This document shows, piece by piece, positions 17,876-26,640 of a DNA stretch of 64,000 nucleotides. The translations under genes and the position numbers were made by a program. Every line of letters starts with the position of its first letter. Positions within the stretch are counted from its first letter, which is position 1. This DNA is from Sphingomonas spermidinifaciens (GTDB lineage: Bacteria > Pseudomonadota > Alphaproteobacteria > Sphingomonadales > Sphingomonadaceae). The stretch is taken from positions 2,037,541 to 2,101,540 of the forward strand of contig NZ_NWMW01000001.1 in assembly GCF_002351485.1 (NCBI RefSeq), read 5' to 3'. The notes beneath the pieces are model-generated. The model was given only the letters and a program-made list of their open reading frames with translations, was not told where the DNA came from and did no database searches.

Positions 17876-19624
17876 ATGGGGGTCGACGGTCCTTTCGTAC
17901 TTCTGGACGATGCGCGGCCCGGCGGGCGGGTGCGGCTGTTCCGAGATCCGCAGATGGTGCTCGTCGCGCGCGACGCGGGCGAGGTCGCGGGTGTTCTGAA
18001 GGCGGTGCGCGCGGGGCTCGAGTGGGGCCTGCATGCGGCGGGCTTCCTCGCTTACGGCGCGGGCGCCGCGTTCGAAGATCGCGCGCCCGCCAGCCCGTAT
18101 GATCCACTCGCCTGGTTCGGGCTGTTCAATTGCTTCGAGGCCTTCGACCCCGCCGACCTGCCCGATCCGCGGGGCGCCTGGATCGGCGCGGCCGAGCCGG
18201 CGATTGACTTCGCCACCTATGCCGCGCGGATCGACGAGGTGCTCGCGCTGATCCGCGCGGGCGACATCTATCAGGCGAACCTCACCTTTCCGGCGAGCGC
18301 GCGGGTGGTCGGTCACCCGCTGGCCGCTTATGGCCGGTTACGTGCGGCGTCGGGCGCGGGGTGGGGGGCGGTGGTCTCGACGGGGAAGGCGGTGCATCTG
18401 TCGCTGTCGCCCGAGCTGTTCTTCACGGCCGAAGGGGGCCGCCTGATCGCCCGCCCGATGAAGGGCACCGCGCCGCGCGCTGCGGACCCCGCTGCCGACC
18501 GCGCCGCGGCCGAGGCGCTGGCCGCCGATCCCAAGCAGCGCGCCGAGAATCTGATGATCGTCGACCTGATGCGCAATGACCTGTCGCGCGTCGCCGTGCC
18601 GGGCAGCGTCCGCGTGCCGCGATTGTTCGAGGTCGAGGCCTATCCCACCGTCCATCAGATGACTTCGACCGTCGAGGCGGACCTTGCCCCCGGCCGCGAC
18701 GCGGTGGACGTGATGACGGCGCTCTTTCCCTGCGGCTCGATCACCGGCGCGCCCAAGCTTCGCGCGATGCAGGCGATCGCCGAGATCGAGCGGGCCCCTC
18801 GCGGCCTCTATACCGGCGCGATTGGCCATTTCGCACCCGGCGGCGACGCGGCGTTCAACGTCGCGATCCGCACGCTCACGCTGCCGGCGGGGAGCGACAG
18901 GGCGACGCTCGGCCTCGGCTCGGGGATCGTCGCCGACTCGGTGGCTGTGGCCGAGTGGGACGAATGCCTCGCCAAGGGCGCGTTCCTGACCAAGGGCGCG
19001 CGCGCATTCGACCTGATCGAGACGATGCGCTTCGACCCGCGCGAGGGGCTGGTGCTGCTCGAGCGCCATCTCGAGCGGATGCGCGCCAGTGCGGCGACGT
19101 TCGGCTTTCCGTTCGATCGCCATGCCGTCCGCAACGAACTCCAGGCCGCGACCTTTCGTCTGCGCGAGGGCGCGCGGGTGCGGCTGATGCTGAGCCCAAG
19201 CGGTGCGGTGGCGATCGAGACGGGTCCGCTGCCCTCGGCCGGAGCCGAACCGTGGCGGGTCGCGGTGGTCCCGCTGCCGGTCGATCCGGCCGACTTCCGC
19301 CTTCGGCACAAGACCAGCGACCGGCGCTTCTACGACGCGGCGCGGGACGCGCATGACGAAGTAGTGTTCGTCGATCCCGCCGGCTTCGTGACCGAGGGCA
19401 GCTTCACCAGCGTCTTCGTCGAGCGCGGCGGCGTGCTCCTGACCCCGCCGGCTTCGCGCGGGCTGCTCCCCGGCGTACTACGCGCCGAGCTTCTCGCCAG
19501 CGGTCGCGCGATCGAGCACGACCTCACGCCAGAAGACCTCGCCGGCGGCTTCCTGCTCGGCAATGCACTTCGCGGGCTGGTTTCGGCGGTTATGGTTGCG
19601 GCGCATCAAACGACAAGCGTATAG
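17876..19624 (+). CDS. pabB: Aminodeoxychorismate synthase component I fused to 4-amino-4-deoxychorismate lyase
   Basis: Two p-aminobenzoate steps of folate synthesis in one 582-aa chain. Residues 1-375 are PabB: RPMKGTA with the nucleophilic lysine (about K196), ENLMIVDLMRNDL, and CGSITGAPK. Residues about 378-580 are PabC, a fold-type IV PLP enzyme, with the Schiff-base lysine in RHKTSDRRFYDAA (about K479) and the TEGSFTSVFVE segment. This fusion is well known in proteobacteria. A GTG one codon upstream (17873) is an alternative start. The glutaminase PabA is not in the window. Confidence 0.94.
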   Translation: MGVDGPFVLLDDARPGGRVRLFRDPQMVLVARDAGEVAGVLKAVRAGLEWGLHAAGFLAYGAGAAFEDRAPASPYDPLAWFGLFNCFEAFDPADLPDPRGAWIGAAEPAIDFATYAARIDEVLALIRAGDIYQANLTFPASARVVGHPLAAYGRLRAASGAGWGAVVSTGKAVHLSLSPELFFTAEGGRLIARPMKGTAPRAADPAADRAAAEALAADPKQRAENLMIVDLMRNDLSRVAVPGSVRVPRLFEVEAYPTVHQMTSTVEADLAPGRDAVDVMTALFPCGSITGAPKLRAMQAIAEIERAPRGLYTGAIGHFAPGGDAAFNVAIRTLTLPAGSDRATLGLGSGIVADSVAVAEWDECLAKGAFLTKGARAFDLIETMRFDPREGLVLLERHLERMRASAATFGFPFDRHAVRNELQAATFRLREGARVRLMLSPSGAVAIETGPLPSAGAEPWRVAVVPLPVDPADFRLRHKTSDRRFYDAARDAHDEVVFVDPAGFVTEGSFTSVFVERGGVLLTPPASRGLLPGVLRAELLASGRAIEHDLTPEDLAGGFLLGNALRGLVSAVMVAAHQTTSV

Positions 19625-19669
19625 GCGCGCCGGCGCAACTTCGTGCGCTGCCAACCGAAAGTCCGACCC

Positions 19670-20869
19670 ATGACGCCCTCGACCGCGCTCGGCCGCATCC
19701 AGCCCTCCGCCACGCTCGCGATGACCTCGCGCGTGCTCGAGCTGAAGGCCAAGGGCGTCGACGTGATCGGCCTGGGCGCGGGCGAGCCCGATTTTGACAC
19801 GCCCGACTTCGTCAAGGAAGCCGCGATCAAGGCCATTCGCGACGGGCAGACCAAATACACCAATGTCGACGGCACCGCCGCGCTTAAGCAGGCGATCGTC
19901 GCCAAGTTCGCGCGCGACAACGATCTTGCCTACACCCCCGATCAGGTGAGCGTGAACGTCGGCGGCAAGCACACGCTGTTCAACGCGCTGGTCGCGACGA
20001 TCGACCCGGGCGACGAGGTGATCGTGCCCGCGCCCTATTGGGTGAGCTATCCCGACATCGTCCAGTTCGCGGGCGGGACGCCGGTGTTCGTCGCCGCGGG
20101 CTCCGACCAGAACTACAAGGTGACACCCGACCAGATCGAGGCGGTCATCACCCAGAAGACCAAGTGGCTGATCCTCAATTCGCCCTCAAACCCCACGGGC
20201 GCGGCCTATACCGCCGACGAGCTTCGCGCGATCGGCCACATGCTCGAACGCCATCCGCATGTCTGGATCATGGCCGACGACATGTATGAGCACATCACCT
20301 ATGACGGTTTCGAGTTCGCGACGATCGCGCAGGTGGTGCCCTCGCTCTACGAACGGACGCTGACGGTCAACGGCTGTTCCAAGGCCTATTCGATGACGGG
20401 CTGGCGGATCGGCTTCGCTGGCGGCGCGCCCTGGCTCATCAAGGCGATGTCGAAGCTCCAGTCGCAGTCGACCTCAAACCCCTGTTCCATCGCGCAGGCT
20501 GCGGCGGTGGCGGCACTGTCGGGCGACCAGTCGTTTCTCGCCGAGCGGGCGGCGGCATTCCAGAAGCGGCGCGACCTCGTCGTCGGGATGCTCAACGCAA
20601 TCCCGGGCGTCACCTGTCCGACGCCGGAGGGCGCCTTCTACGTCTATCCTGATCTTTCGGGAGTGATCGGCAAGACGACGCCCAAGGGCGAACTGCTCGA
20701 CAGCGACGAGAAGATTGTCGGCTATCTGCTCGACGAAGCGCGAGTGGCGGCGGTGCATGGGGCGGCGTTCGGTCTCTCGCCTGCGCTTCGAATCAGCTAT
20801 GCGACCAGCGACGAGCTGCTGCGCACCGCGTGCGAGCGGATCGGCGAGGCCATCGGCGCCTGCCGCTGA
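19670..20869 (+). CDS. Class I/II aminotransferase, aspartate aminotransferase type
   Basis: 399-aa PLP-dependent aminotransferase of the Iγ (aspartate/prephenate) group common in alphaproteobacteria. It opens SATLAMTSRVLELKAKGVDVIGLGAGEPDFDTP. SPSNPTGA carries the conserved Asn, and the Schiff-base lysine is in NGCSKAYSMTGWRIGF. The C-terminal arginine that binds the substrate carboxylate is in PALRISYA. It probably makes aspartate and possibly arogenate. The ATG at 19670 matches the family N-terminus. It follows the pabBC gene by 45 bp. Confidence 0.92.
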   Translation: MTPSTALGRIQPSATLAMTSRVLELKAKGVDVIGLGAGEPDFDTPDFVKEAAIKAIRDGQTKYTNVDGTAALKQAIVAKFARDNDLAYTPDQVSVNVGGKHTLFNALVATIDPGDEVIVPAPYWVSYPDIVQFAGGTPVFVAAGSDQNYKVTPDQIEAVITQKTKWLILNSPSNPTGAAYTADELRAIGHMLERHPHVWIMADDMYEHITYDGFEFATIAQVVPSLYERTLTVNGCSKAYSMTGWRIGFAGGAPWLIKAMSKLQSQSTSNPCSIAQAAAVAALSGDQSFLAERAAAFQKRRDLVVGMLNAIPGVTCPTPEGAFYVYPDLSGVIGKTTPKGELLDSDEKIVGYLLDEARVAAVHGAAFGLSPALRISYATSDELLRTACERIGEAIGACR

Positions 20870-20898
20870 CGGCGTGCCCCCCAAACCCGACTGACAGA

Positions 20899-20935
20899 TG
20901 AACGGGCGGTCCACCGTCCGTTCAACCCGAATCGC
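20899..20935 (+). promoter_or_regulatory. Composite dyad TGAACGG-N12-CCGTTCA-N3-CGAATCGC
   Basis: A perfect 7-bp inverted repeat (20899-20905 and 20918-20924) is followed three bases later by CGAATCGC (20928-20935). The same three blocks with the same spacings (12 and 3) occur at 28635-28671. Both copies lie 68-81 bp upstream of start codons of small envelope-type proteins and point the same way relative to them. It is likely a shared promoter/operator. The regulator is not identified. Confidence 0.6.
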
Positions 20936-21003
20936 TAAAACGGCCGGCGAGCGACGAGGCTCACGGGATCAACGGGCATCCGCCCCGGCCAAAGGGACAG
21001 ACG

Positions 21004-21162
21004 ATGACGAACAAGACGCGCGCCGGCTTCCTCCGGCATTTCCTCTCGGGCTTCGCGCTGGGCGCGGTGGCACTGGTCGGTTTCCAGATCTCCCAGCCCG
21101 AGGACAAGCCGATGTATCCGCCGGTCACTGCCGATGCGTCGGTCACGCCGGCGGTCAGCTGA
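21004..21162 (+). CDS. Small single-helix membrane protein
   Basis: A 52-aa frame from ATG 21004, preceded by AAGGGA at good spacing. A basic start (MTNKTRAGFLRHF) is followed by a hydrophobic helix LSGFALGAVALVGFQI and a short polar, proline-containing tail ending VTPAVS. No known family recognised. The composition, ribosome binding site and upstream composite dyad at 20899 support a real gene. Its last 8 bp overlap the convergent 62-aa gene. Confidence 0.6.
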   Translation: MTNKTRAGFLRHFLSGFALGAVALVGFQISQPEDKPMYPPVTADASVTPAVS

Positions 21163-21343
21163 TCCGCGAGCCCTCGATCGCCCGTTTCGCCCATTGGAAG
21201 AGCGGCGGCTCGGCAGGGGCGTGGGTCGCCGGCCGCACCTGATCGCGGATCGATTCGGCAAAGAGTCTGAGTTCGTGATCGTCGAGCGGTCGCGCATCGC
21301 GCACCGCCTCAATCAGCAGCGGATGGAAGATCGTCACGGTCAC
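21155..21343 (-). CDS. Small hypothetical protein
   Basis: 62-aa frame reading MTVTIFHPLLIEAVRDARPLDDHELRLF... and ending WAKRAIEGSRIS. The mix of acidic, aromatic and helix-forming residues looks protein-like rather than an antisense shadow, and no other gene covers most of the interval. The start is GTG at 21343 or, with better ribosome-site spacing, GTG at 21337. No function recognised; soluble, probably helical. Confidence 0.5.
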   Translation of the reverse strand: MTVTIFHPLLIEAVRDARPLDDHELRLFAESIRDQVRPATHAPAEPPLFQWAKRAIEGSRIS

Positions 21344-21467
21344 ATCCCCGAACGCGATTACAGGCCCCGTCCCTAAACGCCGCGTAAGTCACCCGCGTTG
21401 CACCGCCGGCCGCTTTTACTTCGTCGCCCGACGCACCATGTTTGGCGCGGATGCAAAGGAGGCATGG

Positions 21468-22133
21468 ATGAAGCCGCTCTGGATCGCCGGCGTGACCGGC
21501 GCCGCTGCCCTAGGGATCGCCCTCACCGCAACGCCTGGCCATGCGGAGCGCGCGGTGCCGCTACCCGCGCCCGCCGCCGACGTGCCGGCCGGCAAGGGGC
21601 GTGCGGTCGCGGTGCTGGCGGGCGGCTGCTTCTGGGGGATGGAGGCGGTGTTCGAGCAGGTGAAGGGCGTGACCGACGTCACCTCCGGCTATGCCGGCGG
21701 TGATCGCGCGACCGCCAATTACCGCGCGGTCTCGACCGAGCGGACGCGCCATGCCGAGGCGGTGCGAATCACCTATGACCCTGCCGTCGTCAGCTATGGT
21801 CGGCTGCTCCAGCTCTATTTTTCGGTCGCGCACGATCCGACGCAGCTCAACCGGCAGGGGCCGGACCGCGGCCCCAGCTATCGCTCGGCGATTTTCCCGC
21901 AATCGCGCGAACAGGCGGCGGTGGCGGCGCGCTACATCGCGCAGCTGAAGAAGGCGAACCCTTATGACGGGCGCCCAATCGTGACGCGCATCGAGCAAGG
22001 CGGCTTCTTCCCGGCCGAGGCCGAGCATCAGGACTTCGCCCGTCGCAACCCGCGCCACCCCTATATCGTTCGCTGGGATGCGCCCAAGGTGGCGGCGCTC
22101 AGGTCGGCCTATCCGCGGCTGGTGCGCGGCTGA
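21468..22133 (+). CDS. msrA: Peptide-methionine (S)-S-oxide reductase MsrA, exported form
   Basis: Reduces the S epimer of methionine sulfoxide. 221 aa with an N-terminal signal-like helix (KPLWIAGVTGAAALGIALTATPGHA) that suggests a periplasmic enzyme. The catalytic cysteine is in GGCFWG (C54), and FSVAHDPTQLNRQGPDRGPSYRS and EAEHQDF are conserved. AAAGGAGG lies five bases before the ATG at 21468. No extra C-terminal recycling cysteine pair is visible, so how the enzyme is re-reduced is unclear. The partner MsrB is at 2589 and lacks a signal peptide. Confidence 0.95.
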   Translation: MKPLWIAGVTGAAALGIALTATPGHAERAVPLPAPAADVPAGKGRAVAVLAGGCFWGMEAVFEQVKGVTDVTSGYAGGDRATANYRAVSTERTRHAEAVRITYDPAVVSYGRLLQLYFSVAHDPTQLNRQGPDRGPSYRSAIFPQSREQAAVAARYIAQLKKANPYDGRPIVTRIEQGGFFPAEAEHQDFARRNPRHPYIVRWDAPKVAALRSAYPRLVRG

Positions 22134-22182
22134 AACTTTCGCCGCGGCGGCGCGTCATGCCCCTCGAAAACGGAGGACGGAC

Positions 22183-22461
22183 ATGAACGAGAACATCGTC
22201 GAAGGCACGATTCGCGAATTCGGCGGCAAGGCCAAGCAGACGCTGGGCGCCGCGGTCGAGGACGAGAGCCTGAGGGCCGAGGGGACTGCCGACGCTGCCG
22301 CCGGGCGCGGCCAGAAGTCGCTTGGTCACTTTCAAGCGGCGATTGAGGAAACGCTGGAGCCCGCGCTCGACTTCGCGCGCCGTCAGCCGCTGGCTGCAAT
22401 CGGGATTGCTGCCGCGGCGGGCGCGGCCCTGTTCGCCGCGTTCGGTCGCAAGCCCGAGTAA
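22183..22461 (+). CDS. CsbD-like stress protein with membrane tail
   Basis: 92 aa. Residues 1-45 match the CsbD fold (NENIVEGTIREFGGKAKQTLGA, then EGTADAAAGRGQ), a small family induced by general stress in many bacteria. The C-terminal third has a hydrophobic segment (PLAAIGIAAAAGAALFAAFG), unlike minimal CsbD proteins, so this version may be membrane-attached as in the ElaB/DUF883 style. The start ATG follows GGAGG. 49 bp downstream of msrA. Confidence 0.85.
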   Translation: MNENIVEGTIREFGGKAKQTLGAAVEDESLRAEGTADAAAGRGQKSLGHFQAAIEETLEPALDFARRQPLAAIGIAAAAGAALFAAFGRKPE

Positions 22462-22470
22462 CGCCGCGCA

Positions 22471-22507
22471 AAAAATGGGCGGCGAGGGTGTGTGATCCCC
22501 GCCGCCC
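22471..22507 (-). terminator. Rho-independent terminator of ppa
   Basis: On the minus strand, GGGCGGCG (22507-22500), an interior partly paired by GGG/CCC, then CGCCGCCC (22484-22477), followed by A and a run of six T (22475-22470). It lies 37 bp after the ppa stop codon and is in the right orientation for it. Confidence 0.8.
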
Positions 22508-22543
22508 TGTTCGAAGCTGTCCGTTCGCCGGTAGCCGATTGAC

Positions 22544-23125
22544 TCAGTCGTCGCGGCCCGGAACGTCGTGGTTCATCGGTTCCTCGCCCTTGGCCTTGTG
22601 GGCGTCATAGCGCTCGATCGCCTCCATCGTCACGCGGCGCGCCTCCTCGCGGTCGCCCCAGGTGCCGACGCGCACCCACTTCTTCTTCTCGAGATCCTTG
22701 TAGTGGGTGAAGAAGTGCTCAATTTGCTCGAACACGATCTCGGGCAGGTCGTCCTTCTCGCCGACCTTCGAATAATAGGGGAAGGTCGCGTCGACGGGGA
22801 CGCAGACGAGCTTCTCGTCGCCGCCCGCCTCGTCCTCGAGATTGAGGACCGCGATCGGGCGGGCGCGAACCACGCAGCCGGGGATGAAGGGGCTCCGCGC
22901 GACGACCAGCGCGTCGAGCGGATCGCCGTCGGGACTCAGCGTATGCGGCACGAAGCCATAGTTCGCGGGATAGCGCATCGGGGTGTGCAGGATGCGATCG
23001 ACGAACAGCGCGCCCGACGCCTTGTCGAACTCGTACTTCACGGGCTCGCCGCCGGTGGGCACCTCGATGATGACATTGAGATCATCGGGCGGCGACTTGC
23101 CAACAGGCACCTTGTCGATGCGCAT
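22544..23125 (-). CDS. ppa: Inorganic pyrophosphatase, family I
   Basis: 193-aa soluble pyrophosphatase that pulls biosynthetic reactions by hydrolysing PPi. Family signatures: KYEFDKASG, RYPANYGFVPHTLSPDGDPLD (metal-binding aspartates) and DEKLVCVPVD; KKWVRVGTWGD is near the C-terminus. Typical length for the homohexameric enzyme is 175-195 aa. The ATG at 23125 follows GGGAG eight bases upstream. That ribosome binding site is inside a predicted hairpin (separate entry). An intrinsic terminator follows the gene. Confidence 0.96.
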   Translation of the reverse strand: MRIDKVPVGKSPPDDLNVIIEVPTGGEPVKYEFDKASGALFVDRILHTPMRYPANYGFVPHTLSPDGDPLDALVVARSPFIPGCVVRARPIAVLNLEDEAGGDEKLVCVPVDATFPYYSKVGEKDDLPEIVFEQIEHFFTHYKDLEKKKWVRVGTWGDREEARRVTMEAIERYDAHKAKGEEPMNHDVPGRDD

Positions 23126-23131
23126 GGTCCA

Positions 23132-23156
23132 AACTCCCTGAAAGATGCTGGGAGTT
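23132..23156 (-). promoter_or_regulatory. Hairpin that sequesters the ppa ribosome binding site
   Basis: In the ppa leader (minus strand) AACTCCC (23156-23150 complement) pairs with GGGAGTT (23138-23132) around an 11-nt loop: a perfect 7-bp stem. The 3' arm is the Shine-Dalgarno GGGAG, eight bases from the ATG. This could limit translation or melt with temperature or a ligand. No known riboswitch fold is recognised. Confidence 0.5.
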
Positions 23157-23243
23157 GCGCATAGGCATTTGTTGCGGCGCGTCAATGGAGGCGCCGCACC
23201 CGTCGATCCCTGTCTTGCGCCGAACTGTGCCGGCGCGGCGACT

Positions 23244-25154
23244 TCACTTCGCCGAAAGCAGTCGGTCGAGGCCGCCCTCGCCGGTCCCGATCTTCTGCGC
23301 GCGCGGGTAGCGAAGGCCGCCGCGATAGTCGATCACCGCCTCGCGATAGCGGTCGTCGTGCTTCAGGAGCAGCCGGATCGGCGCCTGCCCGCCCTTGTTG
23401 GCGGTCACCGCAGCCCTCAGCACCTCCGGCGTATACGCGGCGCCGTTGACCGAGACGACCGTGGTCGCGACGTCGATCTTCTGCTCGAACGCCGGCCCGT
23501 CCCAGCGCACCGCGCTGACCGCGCCTTCCTTGCCGATCGTCATGCCGAGCGAATAGAAGAAGTCGGCGGTACCCTCCTTCTCGGTGCTCTTGAGGTAGGG
23601 CGACGGTTCCTCGGTGAAGACGACGCGATAGCCGTTGGCCTCGAACCCGGCGACCGGCGCGCGCTTGTTCACCTGATAGACGCGCGCGTCGAGGAAACCG
23701 CGCCAGTCATAGGGCTGCACGCCTTCGAGCGTCCGCACCACCTCGTCGAGATCATAGGTCAGCACGCCCCAGTCGCCGTCGCGCATCCCGAAAAAGGCGC
23801 GTGCGAAATCGTCCATCGACTTCTTCCCGCCCGACAGCTCGCGCAACTTGGCATCGGCCTCGAGCCAGATCAGCAGCCCTTCGTTGTAGTAGTCCTCGCT
23901 TCGCTGCCAGCTGACCCAGCCCTTCGGGCGGCGGGCGGAGATGATGGGATCGTTGGTCGTGTCGATCAGCGGCCGCCAGTCGCGGCCCGGCCGGCTGTCG
24001 AGTCCCGCATAGATCGCCGCGAGCATGTCGAGCGTGTCTGCCTTCGAGACGAGGCCCGACCGTGCCTGGAGCACATAGCCCCAGAACTGCGTCTGCCCCT
24101 CATACACCCACAGCATCGAGTTGCGCATCGGCGTCTTGAAATCGGGGGTCCACAGGTCCGCGCCGCGGCGGAACTTGCCGTCCCAGCTGTGCGTGAACTC
24201 GTGGGGGAGGAGGTTGCGGCGGCCCGGTCCGTCGTTCCACTTGGTGAAATAGCCCGACGGCACGCCGTTCTCGGAACTGCGATGATGTTCGAGGCCGATG
24301 CCGCCCATCTGGTCCGTGATGGCCAGCAGGAACTCGTAGCGGTCGTAATGCTGCGCGCCGAACAGCTTCACCGACTGCTCGACGAGTCGCTGGTGCGCGG
24401 CGACCTGCTCGGGCGTCGCCTCGAGCTCCTCGGGCTTGTCGGCGAAGACGTTGAGATCGACGCGGGGGCTAAGCTTGAACTCGCGATAATAGCGGCCGGC
24501 GAAGACGGGCGAGTCCTGCAGCGTCTCGTAGCTCGTCTGCTGATAGGCGTAGAAGGGGCCGTTCTTCGTCGCGGGCAACCCCGAGGCGGCGGTCCAGCCG
24601 GCCGGATATTTGACGTTCGCCTGGATCGGAATGCGGCGGGTGTAATAGCCCGCGGGATAGAGGCTGACCGCTTCCCACTGCAGGTTGAGCATGTTGGGCG
24701 CGACCATGATGCGGCCCTGGTCGGCCTTGGTCGCCGAGAGGAAGTCGAAGCTCGCCTCGATGCTCTTCACGCCCGCGGGCACGTCGATGTGGAAGGCATA
24801 GACGTCGACCGGATCGCGCGTCCACGGGATCACGCGGCCATTGGCGCGGATGACGAGGCCGGCAAGCTTCTCGATCTGCCCGCGCGGCGCATGGTTGCCG
24901 GGCAGCCAGGCCGGCATCAGCAGCGTCATGCGGCCAGCCTCCGCCACCGGGATTGTTTCCTTCACGCGCCAGATCGCGCGATCGACGTCGGTCGCGTCGA
25001 CATCGAGCCTGATAACGCCCGGATAGTCGACATCGCGCGGCGCGGGGATCGTCGCCTCGATCGGCAGCGGCTGGGGCAGGGTGTTGCCCTGCTGCGCGAG
25101 CGCGGCGGCGGACGAGGCGAAGAGGACGGCGGCAAGCGCAAGGCGACGGTGCAT
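23244..25154 (-). CDS. M61 glycyl-aminopeptidase family metallopeptidase with PDZ domain
   Basis: 636-aa secreted peptidase of family M61. The signal peptide is residues 1-20 (RRLALAAVLFASSAAALA). A β-rich N-domain runs to about 265. The catalytic domain has GGIGLEH (285-290), the zinc motif HEFTH at 318-322 and the downstream glutamate in LWVYEG. A PDZ-like domain fills about 510-620 (MTIGKEGAVSAVRWDGPAFEQK...). The family prefers small N-terminal residues such as glycine. Divergent from the gene at 25312. Confidence 0.92.
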   Translation of the reverse strand: MHRRLALAAVLFASSAAALAQQGNTLPQPLPIEATIPAPRDVDYPGVIRLDVDATDVDRAIWRVKETIPVAEAGRMTLLMPAWLPGNHAPRGQIEKLAGLVIRANGRVIPWTRDPVDVYAFHIDVPAGVKSIEASFDFLSATKADQGRIMVAPNMLNLQWEAVSLYPAGYYTRRIPIQANVKYPAGWTAASGLPATKNGPFYAYQQTSYETLQDSPVFAGRYYREFKLSPRVDLNVFADKPEELEATPEQVAAHQRLVEQSVKLFGAQHYDRYEFLLAITDQMGGIGLEHHRSSENGVPSGYFTKWNDGPGRRNLLPHEFTHSWDGKFRRGADLWTPDFKTPMRNSMLWVYEGQTQFWGYVLQARSGLVSKADTLDMLAAIYAGLDSRPGRDWRPLIDTTNDPIISARRPKGWVSWQRSEDYYNEGLLIWLEADAKLRELSGGKKSMDDFARAFFGMRDGDWGVLTYDLDEVVRTLEGVQPYDWRGFLDARVYQVNKRAPVAGFEANGYRVVFTEEPSPYLKSTEKEGTADFFYSLGMTIGKEGAVSAVRWDGPAFEQKIDVATTVVSVNGAAYTPEVLRAAVTANKGGQAPIRLLLKHDDRYREAVIDYRGGLRYPRAQKIGTGEGGLDRLLSAK

Positions 25155-25311
25155 GAGGGCCTTTCAGATCGGGGACAGGGCGGGTGCGGGCGTTGGCCGC
25201 AATAAAGACCCGTCCGGGCGCGGCATCAAGCCGGTTTCGCGTGATATCGTCACAGCCGCACCCATCGGCCTTCACGCGGCGCTTACCATTTGTGCGCTAG
25301 GCAGCGCGGCG

Positions 25312-26640
25312 ATGTATCACGACAAGCGCCTTGCCGCTCGCGCGGCCGATCCGCGTCCGAAGTCGGCGGTTTCAACCGGATGCGGCCTCGTCGGCCTCGC
25401 CGGCCTGTTGACCTGGACGGGTATCGCCAAGATCAACGGCATGGACGGGCCGTTTTCGGCGCTGACCAATCTCGTCGCCTGCGGGCTGCCGATGGTGTTG
25501 TGGGCGGTGTTCGTCGACAAGGTGCATCGGCACGGCTCTACCGGCCTCGACTGGTCGAACCCCCGGCCGTGGCGCGAAACCTTCGAGATCAGCCTGACGC
25601 GGCTCGCCGGGCTGTGGCTGACATGGGGCGTCATCGGCCTCATCTATTTCAGCGTGCGCGTCTATCATGACGGCATGTTCGGCTTCGCGATGGCGTGCTT
25701 TCAGGCCGCCGCACCTTGGCTGTTCGCGCTGTCGATCCCGTACATCTTCCTCATCGACCGAGTGACGGTCGAGCCGCGCGACGGCACCTGGCATTTCGGC
25801 GCGTGGGTCATGGGCCTCGACGAAGAGATCGACCACACCGCGATCGCGCATCATGCGCGCGCCTGGGCGGTGAAGGGCTTCTTCATGGCCTTCATGCTGG
25901 CAATCGTGCCCGGCGGGTTCGGCGCGTTCATCCGCGGCGACGTGGGGCAGGTGCTGGCGAGCCCCACAGCGCTCGCCATGTGGCTCATCACCTTCATGTT
26001 CATGATCGACGTGGCGTTCGCGACCGTGGGCTATGTCCTGACGCTGAAGCCGCTCGACGCGCACATCCGCACCGCCAATCCGTTCGCGGCGGCGTGGATG
26101 GCGGCGCTCATCTGCTACCCGCCCTTCATCCTGATGGGCGATGGCGGGCCGCTCGACTATCATCAGGGGACGCACGGGCCCGATGGCTGGGCGGTGTGGC
26201 TGGCGGGGCGGCCGGTGCTGTTATGGGTCTGGGGGGCGGCGCTGGTCGGCCTCACGGGCATCTATGCCTGGGCGACGATGGCATTCGGCTTCCGCTTCTC
26301 GAACCTCACGCATCGCGGCATACTGACGCACGGCCCCTACGCTTTTTCGCGGCATCCGGCCTATCTCTCGAAGAACCTGTTCTGGTGGCTGGCGGTGCTG
26401 CCGATGCTGCCCGCGAGCGGCGACTGGCAGGATGCGGTCCGCAACACGCTGCTGATGGGGGTGGTCAGCGGCGTCTATTACTGGCGCGCCAAGACCGAGG
26501 AGCGGCATCTGGGGATGGACCCGGTCTATCGCGAGTATAGCGACTGGATGGCGCGGAATGCGCCGGTGCCGCGGTTCTTCGCGTGGCTGCGGGGCTCGAA
26601 GCAGCCCAACCAACCTCCATTTGTCCCGAGTAGTGACTGA
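25312..26640 (+). CDS. Polytopic membrane protein with ICMT-like methyltransferase domain
   Basis: 442-aa inner-membrane protein with about 9-10 hydrophobic segments. The C-terminal 130 residues carry the isoprenylcysteine/phospholipid methyltransferase-type signature: THGPYAFSRHPAYLSKNLFWW, then an EERHLGMDPVYREYSDW segment. This is the SAM-binding arrangement of ICMT/PEMT proteins. The N-terminal 300 residues are not recognised. The methyl acceptor is unknown; bacteria lack prenylated CaaX proteins, so a lipid is more likely. The ATG at 25312 begins MYHDKRLAAR. Confidence 0.7.
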   Translation: MYHDKRLAARAADPRPKSAVSTGCGLVGLAGLLTWTGIAKINGMDGPFSALTNLVACGLPMVLWAVFVDKVHRHGSTGLDWSNPRPWRETFEISLTRLAGLWLTWGVIGLIYFSVRVYHDGMFGFAMACFQAAAPWLFALSIPYIFLIDRVTVEPRDGTWHFGAWVMGLDEEIDHTAIAHHARAWAVKGFFMAFMLAIVPGGFGAFIRGDVGQVLASPTALAMWLITFMFMIDVAFATVGYVLTLKPLDAHIRTANPFAAAWMAALICYPPFILMGDGGPLDYHQGTHGPDGWAVWLAGRPVLLWVWGAALVGLTGIYAWATMAFGFRFSNLTHRGILTHGPYAFSRHPAYLSKNLFWWLAVLPMLPASGDWQDAVRNTLLMGVVSGVYYWRAKTEERHLGMDPVYREYSDWMARNAPVPRFFAWLRGSKQPNQPPFVPSSD

